Source: Streptomyces sp. AC558_RSS880
Lineage (GTDB): Bacteria > Actinomycetota > Actinomycetes > Streptomycetales > Streptomycetaceae
Length of the DNA: 64,000 nt
Assembly (NCBI RefSeq): GCF_019049255.1
Contig: NZ_JAGMUJ010000084.1
Coordinates: forward strand, 433,867-497,866
Direction of reading: 5' to 3'
Part shown: positions 48,603-56,540 of the stretch, one piece after another
Layout of the letters: the number at the start of each line of letters is the position of its first letter
Numbering within the stretch: the first letter of the stretch is position 1
Notes under the pieces: generated by a model
What the model saw: the letters and a program-made list of their open reading frames with translations, nothing else
What the model was told of the DNA's origin: nothing
Databases searched by the model: none
Translations under genes and position numbers: made by a program

Positions 48603-50933
48603 TCAGGGCTGCGGCAGCGGCTGTTCCGCCCAGATCGTCTTGCCGCCGTCCGTCTGGCGGCTGCCCCAGCGCTGGGTGAGCTGGGCCACCAGCAGCAGTC
48701 CGCGGCCGCCCTCGTCGTAGACGTGGGCGCGGCGCAGATGCGGTGAGGTGGAGCTGGCGTCGGCGACCTCGCAGATGAGGGTGCGGTCGCGGATCAGCCG
48801 CAGCTGGATGGGCGGCGCGCCGTACCGGATGGCGTTGGTGACCAGTTCGCTGACGACGAGTTCGGTGATGAAGGCGATCTCGTCCAGTCCCCACACAGTG
48901 AGCATGTCGGTGGTCCACTGCCGGGCGGCGGCCACCTCCTCGGGGTCCGGCGGCACGTTCCTGGTGGCGACCCGGTCGGCGCCCAGGGCCCGGGTGCGGG
49001 CCAGGAGCAGCGCCACGTCGTCGCCGGGCTCCTTCGGCAGTACGTCCTTCAGCACGCCGTCGCACAGGGACTCCAGCGAGTCGGCGGGCACCGACAGGGC
49101 ACGGCGCAGCTCGTCGGTGGCACGGTCGATGTCGCGGTCGCGGTCCTCGATCAGGCCGTCGGTGTAGAGGGCGACGACGGAGCCCTCGGGCAGCTGGAGC
49201 TCCGTCGCCTCGAACGGCAGCCCTCCCACACCCAGCGGCGGGCCCGCGTTCACGGAGATGAGCCGGCAGGTGCCGTCGGGCAGGACGAGGGCGGGCGGGG
49301 GATGCCCGGCGGCGGCCACGCTGAGGAAGCGCGAGACCGGGTCGTAGACCGCGTACAGGCAGGTGGCGCCGAGTTCGCCGACGTCGTCGCGGTCGTCGGA
49401 GGCGAGATGGGTGACCAGGTCGTCGAGGTGGGTGAGGAGTTCGTCGGGCGGGAGGTCCACGTCGGCGAGGGTGCGTACGGCCGTGCACAGCCGGCCCATG
49501 GTGGCCGTGGAGGGGATGCCGTGGCCGACGACGTCGCCCACGACCAGGGCGACCCGGCTGCCGGCCAGCGGGATCACGTCGAACCAGTCGCCGCCGATGC
49601 CGGCCGCCGACCCGGAGGGCAGATAGCGGTGGGCGACCTCGACGGCGGCCTGGCCGGGCAGCTCCCTGGGCAGCAGGCTGCGCTGGAGCGTCAGCGCGGT
49701 GGTGCGTTCGCGGGCGAAGCGGCGGGCGTTGTCGACACAGACGGCGGCGCGGCTGGCGAGTTCCTCGGCGAGCGCGGCGTCGTCGTCGGCGTACCCCTCG
49801 GGGTGGACGTTGCGGAGGGCGACCGCGACGCCGAGGGTGGTGCCGCGGGCGCGCAGCGGCACGGCCAGCAGCGAGTGGACGCCGGCGACGCACTCGGGGG
49901 CGCCGCGCTCGGCCATCCACCGGTCGAAGTCCGGCTCGCCGGCGCGGGCGAGCACCGCCCTGCACTCGCGCAGCGCCCGCGCGGGCGGGGAGGAGGGCGG
50001 GTAGACGTCCGTCTGGCCGAGGCGCACGGCCGCCTCGGGGGCGCCCTCGGCGGCGGAACCGTGCGCCACCCGGCGCAGTACGACCCCGGTGTCCGGCCGG
50101 ACCGGGGGTTCGTCGGCGTGGAGGACCCAGTCGAAGAGGTCGACGGCGGCGTAGTCGGCGAGCGTCGGCACGAGGAGTTCCACGAGCTCCTCGGCGGTGC
50201 GTACGACGTCCAGGGTGGTGCCGATGGCGGTGGCGGCCTCGTTCAGCAGCGCCAGCCGGTGTCGGGCGTAGTACTGCTCGGTGCTGTCCAGGCCCGCCAT
50301 CGCGGTGCCGACCACCTCGCCGGTGAGGTCGCGCACCGGCCACATCTCGATGTTCCAGGCATGGCCCCGGGAGCTGGAGGGCGCCCGGCCGAAGCTCTCG
50401 TGGTGCAGGGGCTCGCCGGTCTCGGCGACCCGGCGCAGCTGCCGGTCGACGCCGCGGGCTTGTTCGCTCCGCCCCACGGTGTCGAGGTAGGTCCGTCCGA
50501 GCAGGCTCTCCTCGGGCCCGCCCAGTACCTCGCAGGCGGCGTCGTTGAGCCGTACGAAGCGCTGCTCGGCGTCGAGGACGGACACCGCCAGGGACGCCTG
50601 CTGGAATGCCCGACCCGCCAGCGACCTCTCGGCCGGTCCGGCGGACTCGGCCGGCTCTGCGGTGATCACGTACCCGCTCGGTGCCTCCCCCGCGCCGGAG
50701 ACGGGGCAGACCGTCAGCCGGAGCGGTACGAGACGGCCATCGCGGTGCCGCACCGCAACGGTTCCGGAGGGCACGGGCGGGGTGCCGGGCGGCGCGTCCC
50801 CGGCGAGCAGTTCCCGCACGCCGCGGCCCACGGCCTCGTCGGTGGGGAACCCGGTCAGCCTCCGGGCGCCCTCGCTCCACCCCGTCACGGTGCCGCGGGC
50901 ATCGACGACCACCGCGGCGGAGGCATCTTCCAT
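48603..50933 (-). CDS. PAS-GAF-PP2C phosphatase fused to an anti-sigma-type ATPase
   Basis: A 776-residue multidomain protein. Order: PAS 1-95 (ASAAVVVDARGTVTGWSEGA), PAS 105-230 (NDAACEVLGGPEESLLG), GAF 240-400, PP2C from about 400 (GGDWFDVIPL, GDVVGHGIP, YTDGLIEDRD, DDVALLLAR), then an HATPase_c_2 module to the end (FITELVVSELVTNAIRYGAP is the N-box, DEGGRGLLLVAQLT the G box). Such fusions both dephosphorylate an antagonist and may act as anti-sigma kinase, so one protein could set a partner-switch. It is convergent with the aldo/keto reductase gene. With the phosphatase at 424 and the sigma factor at 57561 it fits a stress network. Confidence 0.93.
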   Translation of the reverse strand: MEDASAAVVVDARGTVTGWSEGARRLTGFPTDEAVGRGVRELLAGDAPPGTPPVPSGTVAVRHRDGRLVPLRLTVCPVSGAGEAPSGYVITAEPAESAGPAERSLAGRAFQQASLAVSVLDAEQRFVRLNDAACEVLGGPEESLLGRTYLDTVGRSEQARGVDRQLRRVAETGEPLHHESFGRAPSSSRGHAWNIEMWPVRDLTGEVVGTAMAGLDSTEQYYARHRLALLNEAATAIGTTLDVVRTAEELVELLVPTLADYAAVDLFDWVLHADEPPVRPDTGVVLRRVAHGSAAEGAPEAAVRLGQTDVYPPSSPPARALRECRAVLARAGEPDFDRWMAERGAPECVAGVHSLLAVPLRARGTTLGVAVALRNVHPEGYADDDAALAEELASRAAVCVDNARRFARERTTALTLQRSLLPRELPGQAAVEVAHRYLPSGSAAGIGGDWFDVIPLAGSRVALVVGDVVGHGIPSTATMGRLCTAVRTLADVDLPPDELLTHLDDLVTHLASDDRDDVGELGATCLYAVYDPVSRFLSVAAAGHPPPALVLPDGTCRLISVNAGPPLGVGGLPFEATELQLPEGSVVALYTDGLIEDRDRDIDRATDELRRALSVPADSLESLCDGVLKDVLPKEPGDDVALLLARTRALGADRVATRNVPPDPEEVAAARQWTTDMLTVWGLDEIAFITELVVSELVTNAIRYGAPPIQLRLIRDRTLICEVADASSTSPHLRRAHVYDEGGRGLLLVAQLTQRWGSRQTDGGKTIWAEQPLPQP

Positions 50934-50991
50934 TGGTCCAGCATCGGCCCATCGCCATCCGCTCTCAACCGCGGCCGGGTGCCCCGGCGGG

Positions 50992-51459
50992 CTAGGGGGT
51001 GCGATCGCGGAGCGCGGCGAGCGCCCGGTCCGCGTGGGTGTTCATCCGCAGTTCGCTGCGCACGACCTCCAGGACGGTGCGGTCCCGGCCGATGACGAAG
51101 GTGGCCCGTTTCGTCGGCGCCAGGGCGATCCCCCGCTTCACGCCGAACCGCTCACGGACCGTGCCGTCGGCGTCGGACAGCAGGGGCATGCCGAGGGAGT
51201 GCCGTCCGGCGAACTCCGCCTGCCGTTCGACGGCGTCCGAGCTGATGCCCACCGGCCGCGCGCCCACCGCGGCGAACTCGGCGGCGAGGTCGCGGAAGCG
51301 GCAGGCCTGCGCGGTGCAGCCGGGGCTCAGCGCGGCCGGGTAGAAGAACAGCACCACCGGCCCCTCGGCGAGCAGCTCCGAGAGCCGGCGGACGGTGCCG
51401 GTCTCGTCCGGGAGCGCGAAGTCCGGAGCCGTGTCGCCCTTCTCCACCCGCCCGCTCAC
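50992..51459 (-). CDS. PrxQ/BCP-type peroxiredoxin
   Basis: A 155-residue thiol peroxidase. VVLFFYPAALSPGCTAQACR contains the peroxidatic Cys and, five residues on, the resolving Cys of the BCP/PrxQ type, giving an intramolecular disulfide. APDFALPDETGTVRRLSEL is the usual opening. It reduces peroxides. GTG 51459 overlaps the stop of the upstream DoxX gene (GTGA, 51456-51459), so the two are translationally coupled. ALSPGCT has Ala-Leu where many members have AxTPGCT, a mild change. Confidence 0.9.
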   Translation of the reverse strand: MSGRVEKGDTAPDFALPDETGTVRRLSELLAEGPVVLFFYPAALSPGCTAQACRFRDLAAEFAAVGARPVGISSDAVERQAEFAGRHSLGMPLLSDADGTVRERFGVKRGIALAPTKRATFVIGRDRTVLEVVRSELRMNTHADRALAALRDRTP

Positions 51460-51836
51460 GACCGGCCCTCCGCGCCCTTGGCGACGCCGCGCGCCCACAG
51501 CACCAGCGGCACCTGCAGGGGCAGCCGGCCGAGGGCCGCGGCCTTCTGCGGGGCGGGGCGGTGCCGCCAGTCGACGGCCATCTTCACGTTGGCGGGGAAC
51601 ACGCCGACGAAGAAGGCCGCCGCGGCCAGTGCGGCGGCCTTGCGGGTGCGGGGCAGCGCCAGCCCGGCGGCCAGCGCGAGTTCGACGGCGCCGCTGGCGT
51701 AGGTCCAGGTCCGGGGCGAGCCGGGCAGGGAGCGCGGCACGGTGTGGTCGAACCACCGGGGGGCGGCGAAGTGGGCGGTGCCCGCGGCGGCCAGCAGGCC
51801 GGCGAGCAGCAGGGGCGAGCGTTCGGACCGGGACAC
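51456..51836 (-). CDS. DoxX-like membrane protein coupled to peroxiredoxin
   Basis: A 126-residue protein with four predicted helices (LLLAGLLAAAGTAHFAAPRW, TWTYASGAVELALAAGLALP, AAALAAAAFFVGVFPANVKM). HFAAPRWFDHTVP and FPANVKMAVDW are typical of the short DoxX/DUF417-like group. GTG 51836 follows GAGGAGGAACC. The coupling to a peroxiredoxin supports a role in membrane redox or thiol stress. A perfect TTACC-CGAC-GGTAA operator is 32 bp upstream. Confidence 0.87.
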   Translation of the reverse strand: MSRSERSPLLLAGLLAAAGTAHFAAPRWFDHTVPRSLPGSPRTWTYASGAVELALAAGLALPRTRKAAALAAAAFFVGVFPANVKMAVDWRHRPAPQKAAALGRLPLQVPLVLWARGVAKGAEGRS

Positions 51837-51867
51837 GGTTCCTCCTCTGATGACCTGCCGCGCGATA

Positions 51868-51881
51868 TTACCCGACGGTAA
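51868..51881. promoter_or_regulatory. TTACC-CGAC-GGTAA operator of the DoxX-peroxiredoxin operon
   Basis: A perfect 5-4-5 inverted repeat 32 bp upstream of GTG 51836, in an A/T-richer patch. It looks like a TetR-family operator. The AraC gene on the other side ends at 51913 and shares the strand, so the site belongs to the DoxX operon. Confidence 0.5.
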
Positions 51882-51912
51882 GTAGTGGCGGGGCGGACGG
51901 GTTCCGGACCCG

Positions 51913-52659
51913 TCAGGACCGCCGCCGGTGCACGCCCGGCGTGTAGCCCAGGGAGCGGCGGAAGACGTCGATGAACGCGCTGGCGGAGGCCCAGCCGCAG
52001 CGGTGCGCGACGGTCGTCACCGGCAGTCCGTCGGCCAGCATCCGCAGGGCGTGGTAGAGCCGCGACTGGGTGCGCCACTGCGGGAACGTCATGCCGAACT
52101 CGTGGCGGAAGAGCCTGCTGAGGGTGCGTTCGCCGACACCGGCCGCCGCACCGAGGTCGGCCAGGGTGCGCCCGTCGGCCGGGTCGGCGTGGACGAGCGC
52201 GCACACCGCGGCCAGCCGCGGGTCGGCGGGCGCGGGCAGCTTCAGGGGCTGCTGGGGCGAGACACGCAGCTGGTCCCGCAGCACGGTGAGCAGGCGACCG
52301 CGTTCGGGGCTGTCGTCGGCGGGGTCGCGGGTGTACGCGAGGATCAGCTCGCGCAGCAGCGGGCCGACGGCGAGCACGGCCGGGGAGTCCAGGGCCGGCG
52401 GGTTGTCGTCGGCGGGCAGCCCGACCAGGTACAGCTCCAGCCTGCCGTGCGCCCGGTGGGCGTGCACGGTCCCGGCGGGCACCCAGATGGCGCGGGTGCC
52501 GGGCGCGAACCAGGTGCCGGCGTCGGTGGTCACCTCGACGACGCCGGAGCCCGCGTAGACGATCTGGTGGTCGTCGTGCCGGTGGGCGTCGATCCGCTCC
52601 CCCGCGGACAGGTGCCGTGCGCGGGTGGGGGCGGTCGGATCGTGGCGGATGTACGACAC
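51913..52659 (-). CDS. AraC-family regulator with cupin sensor
   Basis: A 248-residue protein. An N-terminal AraC-binding cupin (HRHDDHQIVYAGSGVVEVTT, WVPAGTVHAHRAHG) precedes two helix-turn-helix motifs (TLADLGAAAGVGERTLSRLF, VTTVAHRCGWASASAFIDVF) and the LGYTPG AraC signature. It has the organisation of NimR-type regulators that control a divergent exporter. The adjacent divergent MFS gene, 54 bp away, is the probable target. GTG 52659 lies 8 nt after a -10-like TAATCT, so the message may be leaderless. Confidence 0.9.
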   Translation of the reverse strand: MSYIRHDPTAPTRARHLSAGERIDAHRHDDHQIVYAGSGVVEVTTDAGTWFAPGTRAIWVPAGTVHAHRAHGRLELYLVGLPADDNPPALDSPAVLAVGPLLRELILAYTRDPADDSPERGRLLTVLRDQLRVSPQQPLKLPAPADPRLAAVCALVHADPADGRTLADLGAAAGVGERTLSRLFRHEFGMTFPQWRTQSRLYHALRMLADGLPVTTVAHRCGWASASAFIDVFRRSLGYTPGVHRRRS

Positions 52660-52667
52660 AAGTCGGC

Positions 52668-52673
52668 AGATTA
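52668..52673 (-). promoter_or_regulatory. -10 hexamer of the AraC gene
   Basis: TAATCT on the minus strand, 8 nt before GTG 52659, with no Shine-Dalgarno sequence between them. Confidence 0.35.
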
Positions 52674-52713
52674 ACGGAAGCGGGACGGGCGGACGCCCGC
52701 GGAGGATCGCGGG

Positions 52714-53907
52714 GTGACCGCAGATCTCCTCTCCGTGGGCCGCCGTCGCCCCATCGCGCTGATGTCCGTCGCACACGCCTGTGTGGACGTGTACCAGGGA
52801 GCCGTGGCCGCCCTGGTGCCGTACTTCGTCGCCGAGCGCGCCTACTCGTACGCCGCCGCCTCGGGGGTCGTCCTGGCCGCCTCCCTGCTGTCGTCGCTGG
52901 TGCAGCCGCTGTTCGGGGCGCTCACCGACCGGTGGGCGATGCCGTGGCTGCTGCCGGTGAGCGCGCTGGCCGCCGGGACCGGTGTCGCCCTCAGCGGGGT
53001 CACCGGTTCCTACGCGCTGACGCTGGCGGTGGTCGCCGTGTCGGGAGCGGGTGTCGCCGCCTACCACCCGGAGGCCGCGCGTGCGGCGCGCGCGGCGGCC
53101 GCCGGCAGCCATACGGCGATGGGCCGCTTCTCCCTGGGCGGCAACGTGGGTTTCGCCCTGGCGCCGCTGCTGGTCGCCGCCGTGGCCGCGACGGGCGGGC
53201 TGCGCGCCTCTCCCCTGCTGGTGGTCCCGGCCCTGGTGGGCGCGGCGCTGTGCGCGGCGGTCGTACGGTCGGCGGGGCCCGGCGCGGGCGGCGCGGGTGC
53301 CCCGGTCCCGGCCGGGCGGGACGACTGGCCGTCCTTCCTGCGCCTGTCCGGCGCCGTGGCCTGCCGGTCGGTCGTCTTCGTCGGGCTGAGCGCGTTCGTC
53401 TCGCTGTACGTCCGTGAGCGCACCGGGGGCGGCGAGGCGGCCGGCACGGCCGCGCTGTGCGTGCTCTACGCCGGCGGGGCGGCGGGCACGGTGGCCGGGG
53501 GCCGGCTCGCCGAGCGGTACGGCAGGCTGACGGTGGTGCGCCGTTCGTACGCGCTGACCGTGCTCGCGGTCGCCGGAGTGGCGCTGGTGCCGGGGCCCGC
53601 GGTGTACGGGTGCGTGGCGCTGGCGTCGGCGGGCCTGTACGTGCCCTTCTCCCTGCACCTCACCCTCGGCCAGGACTACCTTCCCCGGCGGATCGGCACG
53701 GCGAGCGGGGTCACCCTGGGTCTGGCGGTGAGTGTCGGCGGCCTGTCGGCACCCGTCCTCGGCGCCTTGGCCGACACGACCTCCCTCCGCACGGCCCTGC
53801 TCCCCCTGATCGCCCTGCCCCTGCTGGGCCGTCTGCTGCTGTGGGGACTGCGTGAGCCCGCCCCGGCCCCGGCCCCGCCGAGGACGCGCGAGCCGGACGC
53901 ACGATGA
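52714..53907 (+). CDS. MFS transporter of the fosmidomycin-resistance (Fsr) type
   Basis: A 397-residue 12-helix protein. It opens RRRPIALMSVAHACVDVYQG, whose AHxxxDxYQG motif marks the Fsr-like MFS group, with VAAYHPEAARAARAAAAGSH and LGGNVGFALAPLLV in the first half. Members export fosmidomycin or other small acids and metabolites. GTG 52714 has GAGGA upstream. It is divergently arranged with an AraC regulator, the common pair NimR/NimT or similar. Confidence 0.88.
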   Translation: MTADLLSVGRRRPIALMSVAHACVDVYQGAVAALVPYFVAERAYSYAAASGVVLAASLLSSLVQPLFGALTDRWAMPWLLPVSALAAGTGVALSGVTGSYALTLAVVAVSGAGVAAYHPEAARAARAAAAGSHTAMGRFSLGGNVGFALAPLLVAAVAATGGLRASPLLVVPALVGAALCAAVVRSAGPGAGGAGAPVPAGRDDWPSFLRLSGAVACRSVVFVGLSAFVSLYVRERTGGGEAAGTAALCVLYAGGAAGTVAGGRLAERYGRLTVVRRSYALTVLAVAGVALVPGPAVYGCVALASAGLYVPFSLHLTLGQDYLPRRIGTASGVTLGLAVSVGGLSAPVLGALADTTSLRTALLPLIALPLLGRLLLWGLREPAPAPAPPRTREPDAR

Positions 53908-53949
53908 GCGCCGGACGAAACCGGCCCCGAGCGCCCGGAACGCCTGCCG

Positions 53950-54444
53950 TCAGGTACCGCGGGCGGGTTCCGGCTCCTCGGCGGCGTGGGCGAGGAAGTC
54001 GTCCACCATGCGGTGGAAGAGGGCGGCGAGCTGTCGCAGGTCGTCGGGCGACCAGTCGGCCAGGGCCACCTGCATGCCCCGGACCCCCGCCTCCCGGATC
54101 CGGGCGATGGCCTCCCGGCCGGCCTCGGTGAGCTCGATGCGCTGGGCTCGGCGGTCGTCGGGGTCCGGGACGCGGGTGACATGGCCGGTCTTCTGCAGCT
54201 GCTGCACCGTGCGCGTGACGTGCGAGGCCTCCACTCCCAGCCGGGCGGCCAGCTCCCCCGGCCGCATCGGCTCGGTGTCCGCCATCTGCCGCAGCAGCGC
54301 GACGGCGGCCCGGTCCAGCGGCACACCCGCCAGGGCCATCAGCCGCTCGTGCTGACGTGCGCGCGTGCTCAGATAGGTGAGGCGGTGGAGCGCGCGCTCG
54401 ATCTCGGCCACTTCCTCGGGGGCGGGGACGTCGGGTGTGGACAT
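53950..54444 (-). CDS. MarR-family transcriptional regulator
   Basis: A 164-residue winged-helix regulator: LDRAAVALLRQMADTEPMRP and GELAARLGVEASHVTRTVQQ form the HTH, and RVPDPDDRRAQRIELTEAGR the wing with the conserved DxRxxR. Such proteins sense phenolics, oxidants or drugs. It is convergent with the MFS gene, whose end is 42 bp away, so that transporter is not the divergent target. ATG 54444 is chosen because a -10-like TAAAGT lies 7 nt upstream (leaderless); GTG 54453 is in frame but lies within the -10. An operator candidate overlaps the promoter. Confidence 0.88.
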   Translation of the reverse strand: MSTPDVPAPEEVAEIERALHRLTYLSTRARQHERLMALAGVPLDRAAVALLRQMADTEPMRPGELAARLGVEASHVTRTVQQLQKTGHVTRVPDPDDRRAQRIELTEAGREAIARIREAGVRGMQVALADWSPDDLRQLAALFHRMVDDFLAHAAEEPEPARGT

Positions 54445-54451
54445 GCACCGC

Positions 54452-54479
54452 ACTTTACCATCTCATTGCGTAACTCAAT
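54452..54479 (-). promoter_or_regulatory. MarR promoter and autoregulatory dyad
   Basis: The -10 TAAAGT is at 54457-54452 (minus strand). ATTGCGTAACTCAAT at 54465-54479 is an imperfect 15-bp dyad (12 of 15 positions symmetric) with ATTG/CAAT arms, typical of MarR operators, and lies just upstream of the -10. The rest of the 287-bp gap up to 54740 holds only weak promoter-like sequence for the NPP1 gene. Confidence 0.45.
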
Positions 54480-54740
54480 CAATCGCCCACACCCCCGGCC
54501 GCCGGGGCGACACCGCGGCAACCGTCCCGGCCGCGCCCGGGACCGCACCTCGCGCCCGAGGAGGCGGCGGCCGGCATTCCGGGCGACCCGGCCCGATCCG
54601 GAACCCGGCGCGGCGAGTGTTGGGCCGCGCTTCACCAGCGGTACGCCTGCACCCTCTTGGCATGTATACGTCCAGCCGGAATGCTGAACTCCCCATTCCC
54701 CCACAGCCGTTGGCTGCGCCCGGACCATGAGGAGGACGCA

Positions 54741-55517
54741 GTGCCGTCGAGCACGTTCCGAACGCACCGCAGGAGATGGCTGACCGGCCTGGCCGGCGCG
54801 GCCGCGCTCGTCATCGCCTTCCCCGCCACCGCCTTCGCCGCACCCCCGCCCGCCCTGCCGGCCAACGCGGACGCCCTGGAGCGGACGTACCAGCCCGCCT
54901 ACGACTACGACACCGACGGCTGCTACCCGACGGCGGCGATCGGCCCGGACGGCTCCGTCAACACCGGCCTCAACCCGACCGGCGCCCTCAACGGCAACTG
55001 CCGTGACGCCTCGGACCTGGACAACACCAACGGCTACTCCCGCGCCAAGTGCAACAACGGCTGGTGCGCCGTCGTCTACGGCCTGTACTTCGAGAAGGAC
55101 CAGGCCCTGCCGGGCACCAGCCTCGGGGGCCACCGCCACGACTGGGAGCACGTCGTGGTGTGGGTGCAGAACGACACCGTCCAGTACGTCTCGACGTCCA
55201 ACCACGGTTCGTTCACGGTCCACGCACGGTCGGCGGTCCGCTTCGACGGCACGCATCCGAAGATCGTGTACCACAAGGACGGCATCGGCACCCACTGCTT
55301 CCGCCTCGCCGGCTCGGGCGACGAGCCGCCGGAGAACCACAGGGGCAGCTGGCAGTACCCGGCGCTGGTCGGCTGGAACGGCTACCCGGCGGGACTGCGT
55401 GACAAGCTCAGCTCGTACGACTTCGGCAGCGCCCACTTCGGGCTGAAGGACGGCAGCTTCGCCTCCCACCTCGCCGCGGCCAAGCCCTCCGGCATCCCGT
55501 TCGACCCGAACGCCTGA
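54741..55517 (+). CDS. secreted Nep1-like (NPP1) protein
   Basis: A 258-residue protein with a Sec signal peptide ending ...FPATAFAAP (about residue 32). The NPP1 domain follows, with the hallmark heptapeptide GHRHDWE in SLGGHRHDWEHVVVWVQND. These residues bind the divalent metal and sugar headgroup in plant-cytotoxic NLPs. WQYPALVGWNGYPAGLRDKL closes the domain. NLPs occur in oomycetes, fungi and some bacteria including Streptomyces; this one may act on plant membranes or be a non-toxic homologue. GTG 54741 follows GGAGGA. A small hairpin terminator follows. Confidence 0.9.
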   Translation: MPSSTFRTHRRRWLTGLAGAAALVIAFPATAFAAPPPALPANADALERTYQPAYDYDTDGCYPTAAIGPDGSVNTGLNPTGALNGNCRDASDLDNTNGYSRAKCNNGWCAVVYGLYFEKDQALPGTSLGGHRHDWEHVVVWVQNDTVQYVSTSNHGSFTVHARSAVRFDGTHPKIVYHKDGIGTHCFRLAGSGDEPPENHRGSWQYPALVGWNGYPAGLRDKLSSYDFGSAHFGLKDGSFASHLAAAKPSGIPFDPNA

Positions 55518-55533
55518 ACGCACACGGCTCGTT

Positions 55534-55557
55534 GACGCCGGGGCGCCGTTCGGCGTC
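55534..55557 (+). terminator. hairpin downstream of the NPP1 gene
   Basis: GACGCCG (55534-55540) pairs with CGGCGTC (55551-55557); the 10-nt loop GGGCGCCGTT holds a further GGCGCC palindrome. Starts 17 bp after the stop codon. Confidence 0.45.
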
Positions 55558-55584
55558 CCGGCCCGGGCGGGCCCTTCGAAGGTC

Positions 55585-55590
55585 TATCGT
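55585..55590 (+). promoter_or_regulatory. -10 hexamer of hemC, leaderless
   Basis: TATCGT ends 6 nt before ATG 55597, with no Shine-Dalgarno sequence, so the transcript should begin at the start codon. Confidence 0.45.
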
Positions 55591-55596
55591 GTCGGC

Positions 55597-56532
55597 ATGT
55601 CCGCCCCCGAACTGATCCGCATCGTCTCCCGCGACTCGCCCATGGCGCTCGCCCAGGTGGAGCGCGTCCGGGCCGAGCTGGCCGCCGCCCGTCCCGGTGT
55701 GCGCACCGAGGTCGTACCGGTGAAGACGACCGGGGACAAGTGGCTCGGCGATCTGTCGAAGGTGGAGGGCAAGGGCGCGTTCACCAAGGAGGTGGACGCC
55801 GCGCTGCTCGCCGGTGAGGCGGACGTCGCCGTGCACTGCGTCAAGGACGTGCCCGCCGACCGGCCGCTCCCGGCGGGCACGGTGTTCGCCGCGTTCCTGG
55901 AGCGGGACGACATCCGCGACGCCCTCGTGCACCCGGACGGCCTCACCCTGGACGAACTCGCGCCCGGCACCCGGATCGGCACCTCCTCGGTGCGCCGGGT
56001 CGCCCAACTGGCCGCCACCCATCCGCACCTGACGTGCGTACCGCTGCGCGGCAACGCCAACCGGCGGCTGGAGAAGCTCGCGGCCGGGGAGGCGGACGCC
56101 CTGCTGCTGGCGGTCTCCGGCCTGGAACGGATCGGCCGCACCGACGTGATCAGCGAGGTGCTCTCCCCCGAGGCCATGATGCCGCCCATCGGCGCGGGCA
56201 TCCTCGCACTGCAGTGCCGTGAGGGCGACACCGGCCTGATCGACGCGGTCGGCGCCCTCGGCCACCCGGACACCCATCGCGAGGCCGCCGCCGAACGCAT
56301 GTTCCTGCACGTGCTGCAGGGGCACTGCAACAGCCCGATCGCCGGCTACGCACGGGTGGACCGCGGCGGCGAACTGTCCCTGCGGGCGTGTGTCTTCACC
56401 CCGGACGGCAAGACCCGGCTGAACGCGCACGAGTGGGCGGGACGGCTCGACCCGGCCACGCTCGGCACCTCGGTCGCCGTGGCGCTGCTGCGTCAGGGCG
56501 CCCGCGAGATCATCGACGGCATCCCGCACTGA
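55597..56532 (+). CDS. hemC: hydroxymethylbilane synthase (stand-alone paralogue)
   Basis: A 311-residue porphobilinogen deaminase that builds hydroxymethylbilane from porphobilinogen. DVAVHCVKDVPADRPLPAGT gives the catalytic Asp region, and LRGNANRRLEKLAAGEADAL the substrate-binding Arg residues. FLHVLQGHCNSPIAGYARVD carries the Cys that holds the dipyrromethane cofactor. LERDDIRDALVHPDG differs from the usual PPREDPRDAL, and the gene stands apart from other haem genes, so it is probably a second copy. The gene appears leaderless. It ends 8 bp from the convergent hypothetical gene. Confidence 0.9.
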   Translation: MSAPELIRIVSRDSPMALAQVERVRAELAAARPGVRTEVVPVKTTGDKWLGDLSKVEGKGAFTKEVDAALLAGEADVAVHCVKDVPADRPLPAGTVFAAFLERDDIRDALVHPDGLTLDELAPGTRIGTSSVRRVAQLAATHPHLTCVPLRGNANRRLEKLAAGEADALLLAVSGLERIGRTDVISEVLSPEAMMPPIGAGILALQCREGDTGLIDAVGALGHPDTHREAAAERMFLHVLQGHCNSPIAGYARVDRGGELSLRACVFTPDGKTRLNAHEWAGRLDPATLGTSVAVALLRQGAREIIDGIPH

Positions 56533-56540
56533 CGCGGCGC

